A stretch of DNA of 64,000 nt from NCBI GenBank assembly GCA_023374045.1, contig CM041783.1:123753503-123817502 (forward strand), written 5' to 3'. The notes under the pieces are model-generated. The model worked only from the letters and a program-made list of their open reading frames with translations. It ran no database searches and was not told the origin of the DNA. Numbering within the stretch: position 1 is the first letter of the stretch; each line of letters opens with the position of its first letter. Positions 58,380 through 64,000 of this stretch are shown piece after piece. A program made the translations under genes and the position numbers. Origin of the DNA: Limonium bicolor (lineage: Eukaryota > Streptophyta > Magnoliopsida > Caryophyllales > Plumbaginaceae).

Positions 58380-60234
58380 CCTTGATTTGATGGTGAAAAT
58401 CAAGTTTGAAGAGCTCATTAGCTTCTCCATTCTCTTAAGGTAAAGAATATGTAAGAAAAATTAAGTTTCCACCATTTCTTCTACATGGCCGAAAATTCTA
58501 CTCATGGGGCCTTGTTATATGCCTTGTTCTAGCTTGATTTATTCACCAAGGACTAGTGGATGTCCTATTTCATTCAATGCCAAAGTCTACCTTGAGACTT
58601 CAAAGGTATCATCCACTTTTATGCCTTAGAACACATTTCTAACCTAGGTTTTTTATTCCTTGAGGTTAGTGCATTGTTTAGTACTCATATGAGTCCTTGA
58701 AATTGACTAGAACATTGGCAAGGGGAATTTAAGTGGTGGCCGAGATCTATGCAAGAAGAAGGTCTAAGGAGGAGATTAAGATAAGCTTGAGAAAACAAGG
58801 TAAAATGCTTACCTAATGGTGGTTTAAGTTTTAAGGGATGAGTTTAAGTGGATACCAATGTGGCTTAGAGCTTACATTGTGTATTGGGTTATATAACCTA
58901 AGAAAAAGAACTTAAGTAAGCTTTTGAACTTGTGACTAAGGAGCCAATGAGAAGAGTTAGTAGTATAAGTTTAAGGTGGATCAAGAAAAGAACTTAAGTA
59001 AGCTTTGAACGTGTTGCTAAGGAGCCAAGAGAATTGAGTTAGTAGTATAAAGTTTAAAGGGGGGGTTTTTTTGGGGGATTTAAGAGCATTATAATTACTA
59101 TGAGATTGATGGGGTATTTGCAGGTTGAGGCTTTTATATGTGGGAAATTCAGTGTTTAAGTTTAAGTCATTTAAGGGCCTAAGAGCCATGTCATTTAAGA
59201 GCCTTAGTGCTATGCAATTTAAGATTATTGCAATATATTGAGTATGATGTGAATAAGTTGATTTGGGTGAGAAAATAAGATGAGAAAGGACTTGGTGTGT
59301 GTGTGAGATCATTGTGTGAGAAAAACAATGCATTTGGGCATGAGAATATACTAGAGGAGCTATGGCAAAATTTGAGTAGAAAATAAGTGTTTAGGTGATG
59401 GTGGTGAATTAATATGACCTAGGATTTACTGGGAGTCATTATGAAGAATTTGAGTGGAAATGAGTTAACTAAGGAGTTCTTAAGGATGAGAATGACCTAG
59501 AATGGTCTATGAGGAAGTTAGAGTTTAGGTGGGTGTATTGAACACACCAAAGTCATGGTATGAGGAATGGTAAGACTTGTGCATAAGTTTTAAGGAGAAG
59601 GTGTATAATGCTTAAGATGATTTAGGTAAGAACTTTGGGAATATATCAATGAAAGTCTTGGGAAGCTTGCCTAAGTAGTGATGGTGTTAGTAGAGGACTA
59701 ATGAGGTTTAGTTTAGGTTGTAATAAGTGGACTTAGGTGATGGAAGAGAAAGGTGAGGGAGAATGTATTCAAACGTCAAGGAAAATGACTAGGAATGTAA
59801 GAGAGCGTGTGATCATGAGGAAGGTGAGTAAGTGAATAAAAGAAATGTTTAGGTATGCACAAGAGTTTAGGAATGATGAGTAACAAATGGAAAGAGAGGA
59901 ATTTGTGCATGGTTATGTAAGATGACTTGAGGAAGTTTTGGTAAATGAACCGAAGATGGAAAATAATGTTTATGAAGTGCCCAAACTGTTAAGGAGGGAA
60001 CACTTGGGTTGGTTGAAGTTTTGGTAAAGATACAAGTTGGTAATGTAAGGAATTATATGATAAGTGTTAGGAGTGTTGGTAAGAATTGAGCAAATGTTTG
60101 AGAAGATCTTTGGAAGTTGTTTTAATGAGTTTGGTGAAGGTTATAAGGTGTGTTTGATGTGCCAAATGATGTTAGAACACATTAGGAGGCTTGAGGAAAA
60201 TTTGGAGAAGTTTGACAATGTATGGGAAGTTTCT

Positions 60235-60360
60235 GCAGCCGACCTACCCAGGGGACCGACCCCAGTCTGGGTCGGTCGGGCTGAAACTGTGAAGTTGGAT
60301 GTTCTCTGCACCCGACCTACCCAGGGGTGGGGTGGGTCGGTCGGTGGGTCGGTCGGGAAA
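60235..60360 (+). repeat. Palindromic array (short)
   Basis: Two blocks pair 'cgacc(ta)ccca' with 'gggtcggtcgg'. Fewer units than in other LTRs. Confidence 0.75.
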
Positions 60361-60361
60361 A

Positions 60362-60362
<1 letters not shown>

Positions 60363-60388
<26 letters not shown>
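60363..60388 (+). repeat. A(26) homopolymer
   Basis: Uninterrupted adenines right after the palindromic array. Length may be unreliable. Confidence 0.95.
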
Positions 60389-60393
<5 letters not shown>

Positions 60394-62037
60394 GAAACCC
60401 TAAGAGAGTTTAGTGGTATTAATGGTACCCCATTAAGGGGGCAATGATGATTAGAGTATATAAAGACCTAAGGGATTAAGTTAAGAATTAACTTAAAAGT
60501 TTAAGATTAAGTTTGTAAGATTAAGTTGTAAGACTTAAGAGGTGTTAGGTTGGAGTCATTAAGGGTTAAGTAAGTTAAGTAAGATAAGTAAGTTGAATTG
60601 AGTTAAGTGATTAACAACCTAAAACTGAATGAATGTTTTAGGACTTGGAAATTGGACTCCGGAAGAGATTAAGCAACTGAACGGCCAACGGTGAACGGTA
60701 CAGTTGTTCTTCTTGTGACCTGCTTGCTAACGAGGTGTCCCTCGGCTTGTGTGCTATTTGTTTTGTGTGCTCACTAAACAAGATAAAGCATGCAACCGGA
60801 ACATATTATATATATATTGTATTGTTGTGTGATGTTTGAAAACTAACACAACATACCGTGAGAACTTACTAACCAATGCTTAGTAAGGAATTGAGTGAGA
60901 CTAAGGAACGCCCCCTAATGAGGGACGATATGAACCGAAAGAGGTTAACCAACAAACAGGGTCTTGAGATAACTACTAACTGGAACTTGAGTGAGGAAAC
61001 CCGGGACCGATCTCCGGTCATGCATGCTAAGGAAAGGGGGTCGTTATCTATAGCAGATTCGACCTCCGCTTAAGGACTTGTCTTCGGACTTGTTGCCTAG
61101 GGCCGGTTGCCGGCTCAGCTACGCTGGACTCCCGTCCAGAGTAGGTGGCATTAAGATGGTGCGGTGGGATTCATACCTAAATCACCAGTTCGAATTAGAT
61201 ACAACCAATCCCTTCCAGGAAGGTTTGTATACTGAGATTAAGATGAGATTAAGATTAAGATAAGGTAAGATTAGTTAAGTTACATCATTCCTTTTTAAAG
61301 GATGAATTGTATTATTAAGATTAAGATTAAGGTGAGGTTAAGATAAGATGCAACCATTCCTTTTTAAAGGGTGGTTTGTAATATTAAGATTAAGATAAGC
61401 TACATCCACTCCTTATTAAAGGATGGTTGTTTCTAAGATTAAGATAAGAATCAGATTGAGGTAAGATAAGGATGGACTAAGATTAAGAGGGAACATTACT
61501 TAAGGAGTTAAATATTAACTCTCTAATTAAGGGAACGCATTTAAGTCGTTCATTGTGTGTGAACTTTGATTGTTCATATCTGAGTTGTTGTTTACTGCAC
61601 ATTTCTATTATGTTGTGCATCTAATCAACCTCCATGCTATCGACAATTAGTCGTCGTAGCCACGTTAGCTTGGGGGCCATGAGAGGATCGTACCAGCATT
61701 CGTGCTGACCCCCTTGGGGGCTGTTTTTACTACACAGGTACATCAGGAAGCGGCCGACGCGAGAGTAAGAAGAGGATACAGTTGTTAAGGGTTTAGTGTG
61801 GCCTACGAGTTGTGCATGTACACTCGTATGGCAATTTGAGTTAGTAAGATGTATAGGATGTGAGGGGGTTGTAAGAAGGATATGTATATGGTTAAGATTG
61901 TGTACTAATGTTCGGTATATTGTGTAGACAGACCGTGGCAAGGTCCTGGATTGTAAAGAATTCCGCTGTGACATGTATGTATATATGCTGTTAAGTTGCG
62001 AGACCACAATTGGATTAAGTTGGGGTGTTACAAAAAG

Positions 62038-62064
62038 TGGTATCAGAGCGTAGTTACGCTCTGA
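62038..62064 (+). other. Primer-binding site in hairpin (third copy)
   Basis: TGGTATCAGAGCG, with stem TCAGAGCGTA / TACGCTCTGA around a 2-nt loop (or 9 bp with a 4-nt loop), 62043-62064. Confidence 0.8.
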
Positions 62065-62983
62065 AGACAAGAAATACCGAACTTAGGAGGATATTGAGGG
62101 CTGAGATTGAGTTATGGGTTAAGGGTTGAGAGATAGAGTGTGAGGTGCGTTAGCCGGACTCCCCGGGTTTACCGGATATCCATAGTACCTAGGCCCGCCC
62201 TCCACATCCCTAACCCTAAATATGTGGAACAAACGCCAGAGAGAAGAAAGCCTTCTCTTACTCGGGAAACCCGATCTGGCAGTTAGCTAACAATAAGCAG
62301 TACGAGAAACAACTTGTTGTGCAACAGTTATGGAGAACTTGGAGGTTTTTAATGGAGCGCAATAGAGGAACAGGCGCTACCTATGGAATTCTATCAATAA
62401 GGGAACGGTAATTACCGGCAACATGGGTCGACATGCTACGCAGTCGAGATAACCCGCAATACCAATGATAAGGAAAGCACTACGCGTGCAACGGATAAGG
62501 AAATGATAAGAGACATGAGTACCGGACAACGGTCCGAGTGAGCATAACAGTGGGATAATACAAAGCATGAGGATTGAGATTACTGGAAAGTCCGGTTAGA
62601 AACGGGAACTCCAAACCCCATACAATGAAAAAGGTTACAAACCTGACCAACATAATGCGGACGACGATAGGAAACACATATAAATTGTATACCGAAATAG
62701 GACTACGATGTAGTGCCTACAGGAAAATCATTACTTAGTAACCACAACAAAATGAGTGGAGACTGGAGCGAGGATTAAGACATAAGAAAATATTAAGGGA
62801 TTCCCTCAGAAAGAGGAACGCCCTGGTAAATGACAGTACTGTCAAACAACAAGGAAACTGCCGGATGAACGGTTATCCAAAATAAGAGATTACCGAAGGA
62901 GTCCCGAGGACTACCAATTACATGGAAATTAGAAGGGAGTATCACTACCGATGTACCTTGTACCAGTAACCCAACTGCATGGC

Positions 62984-63003
62984 GCACTTGCAATAGCAAG
63001 TGC
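62984..63003 (+). other. Conserved internal hairpin (third copy)
   Basis: GCACTTGC-aata-GCAAGTGC, perfect 8-bp stem. Confidence 0.65.
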
Positions 63004-64000
63004 TACCACGGTTAAGCCACGCGAAAAGCCATCAAGGCGAAATAAGAGAACGCTACAGTTGTAGTACATATTAATACCGGATTGTAAAACCATAGGAATG
63101 GAAAAATAAGACCTTGGAAGGGCCTGACGGCCTGACCATGATGAGATGAAACCGACACATCAGCCAGCAGGGAGCTGAGCTTAGATGAGATACTAAACCA
63201 TATAAATACTAGCAACGGTATAACCCACTACAACAACAACCGACAGTATGGTAAGAACACCAATCTCAAACTCCAAGGGGAAAACTAAGAGATTGCTCGG
63301 TATTGCGAGCAAAAACACTATATAAGCAATGATATACAAGGGATGTATTATAAGATACTATTGAAACTGTTGAAGCATCGACTTACAACGAAAACGGGAT
63401 AAGACTCTCAGAGTGACCATTAAGGACACCAATAACAACATTCTTCAATGAAGATGTTGGAAAACCCGGAAATCAAGGATAAAAGAAATAAACATAAGCT
63501 ATAACCTACTAAGAATTAAAGTCGTACGACCCTGGAAAAAGGAAAGCTCAGAGGACTACCCCACAGAGTGGGCATAGTCGAGCCAAACAAACTGATGAAT
63601 GACAGCTAGTACTGTTCGTCTAACTCATTAACACCCAAGTATGATTGATCATCAAAGGGTGGCGTAATCAACAGAGGTTGAACGAAGCGTTGAGATGGAA
63701 GTATAAGACGACAGGATGATATCCAACTTGGACACGTAAGACAAACGCCTAATACGGGCCTAACCTTGAGTATTAAAAGACAGAAGTCTAGTAGAATGAC
63801 AGCATTGTCAAAGACATTAAGTAACCTCAGATCACCTGAACAACTTCCCTAGCAGGAAGCAGGATGCAGCAACTTATCATGTAACCTAACGGTGGATAGT
63901 GCTCAAAGAACTAGAATCTTATAGGGATGACCTGCAGATGAGTAAGAGTACAAATAATGAACTGAGACATTAAGCATTAAGAGCCTACGAGCCAAGGATG

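Larger units (their letters stand above)
58380..62032 (+). mobile_element. Giant 5' LTR, 5' end lost in gap
   Basis: From its first base it follows the LTR at 38578 ('agcttctccattctcttaag'), with donor-like sites at 58440, 58606 and 58800, acceptor TTTGCAG near 59123, array 60235-60360, cassette 61641-61721, GACC-gtggcaa-GGTC hairpin and TTCCGCTGT at 61961. It ends GGGGTGTTACA and a primer-binding site follows. Confidence 0.86.
62033..64000 (+). mobile_element. Start of a third internal region, no coding seen
   Basis: Aligns with 24506 and 53963 onward: primer-binding site, 'gggttaagggttgag', 'actcgggaaacccgatctgg', 'accggcaacatgggtcgaca', 'cagtcgaga' and the GCACTTGC hairpin. It runs out of the window. 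No frame longer than about 70 codons is recognisable. Confidence 0.8.

Overview
The window is nuclear DNA of a flowering plant, most likely a eudicot with a repeat-rich genome. I could not place the species. It contains one recognisable host gene, a nuclear gene for the C-terminal part of mitochondrial ribosomal protein L2 (11594-12175). Nearly everything else is transposable elements, nested in one another. Two runs of exactly 500 N (17324-17823, 57880-58379) are scaffold gaps.

Layout. 1-2877: 3' end and 3' LTR of a Tat-lineage Ty3/gypsy element whose 3' region carries two tandem arrays. 3620-11084: a minus-strand poly(A) retroposon with 13-bp target duplications, split by a 5.6-kb solo LTR (5060-10667) with a perfect 5-bp duplication. 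11.1-16.5 kb: the L2 gene, a Tourist-like MITE, diverged repeats and a Copia-like LTR. 16.5-20.0 kb: an LTR fragment, a gap, then a second Tat LTR with its primer-binding site. 19963-33761: a complete element with two nearly identical 4.55-kb LTRs and a 4.7-kb internal region without recognisable gag or pol, a LARD-like non-autonomous element. 33763-36950: Athila integrase tail, 3' UTR and LTR. 36988-42649: decayed chromovirus integrase and chromodomain plus 3' LTR. 42650-45811: LTR and minus-strand chromovirus remnants. 45812-57001: another giant 5' LTR, itself split by a solo LTR (48328-52209) with a perfect duplication, followed by its internal region. 57002 onward: the 5' end of a CACTA transposon, running into a gap. 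58380-64000: a third giant LTR with its primer-binding site and the start of its internal region.

The giant-LTR family starts TGAAATACCCC and ends GGGGTGTTACA. It uses an initiator-Met-tRNA primer-binding site (TGGTATCAGAG) and ends its internal region with a hairpin followed by a G-rich polypurine tract. Degenerate pol pieces next to similar ends (36988-38577, 44548-45360) suggest its autonomous partners were chromoviruses.

Comparing the copies by eye shows conserved, apparently base-paired elements in non-coding parts of the family: a hairpin that includes the primer-binding site, an LTR-end hairpin with compensatory changes, a four-hairpin cassette, a duplicated hairpin-plus-purine-tract module, ladders of splice-donor-like sites, and GC-rich palindromic arrays whose sequence differs between families while their layout recurs. 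These are the most promising candidates for undescribed biology. All coordinates and alignments were made by hand.
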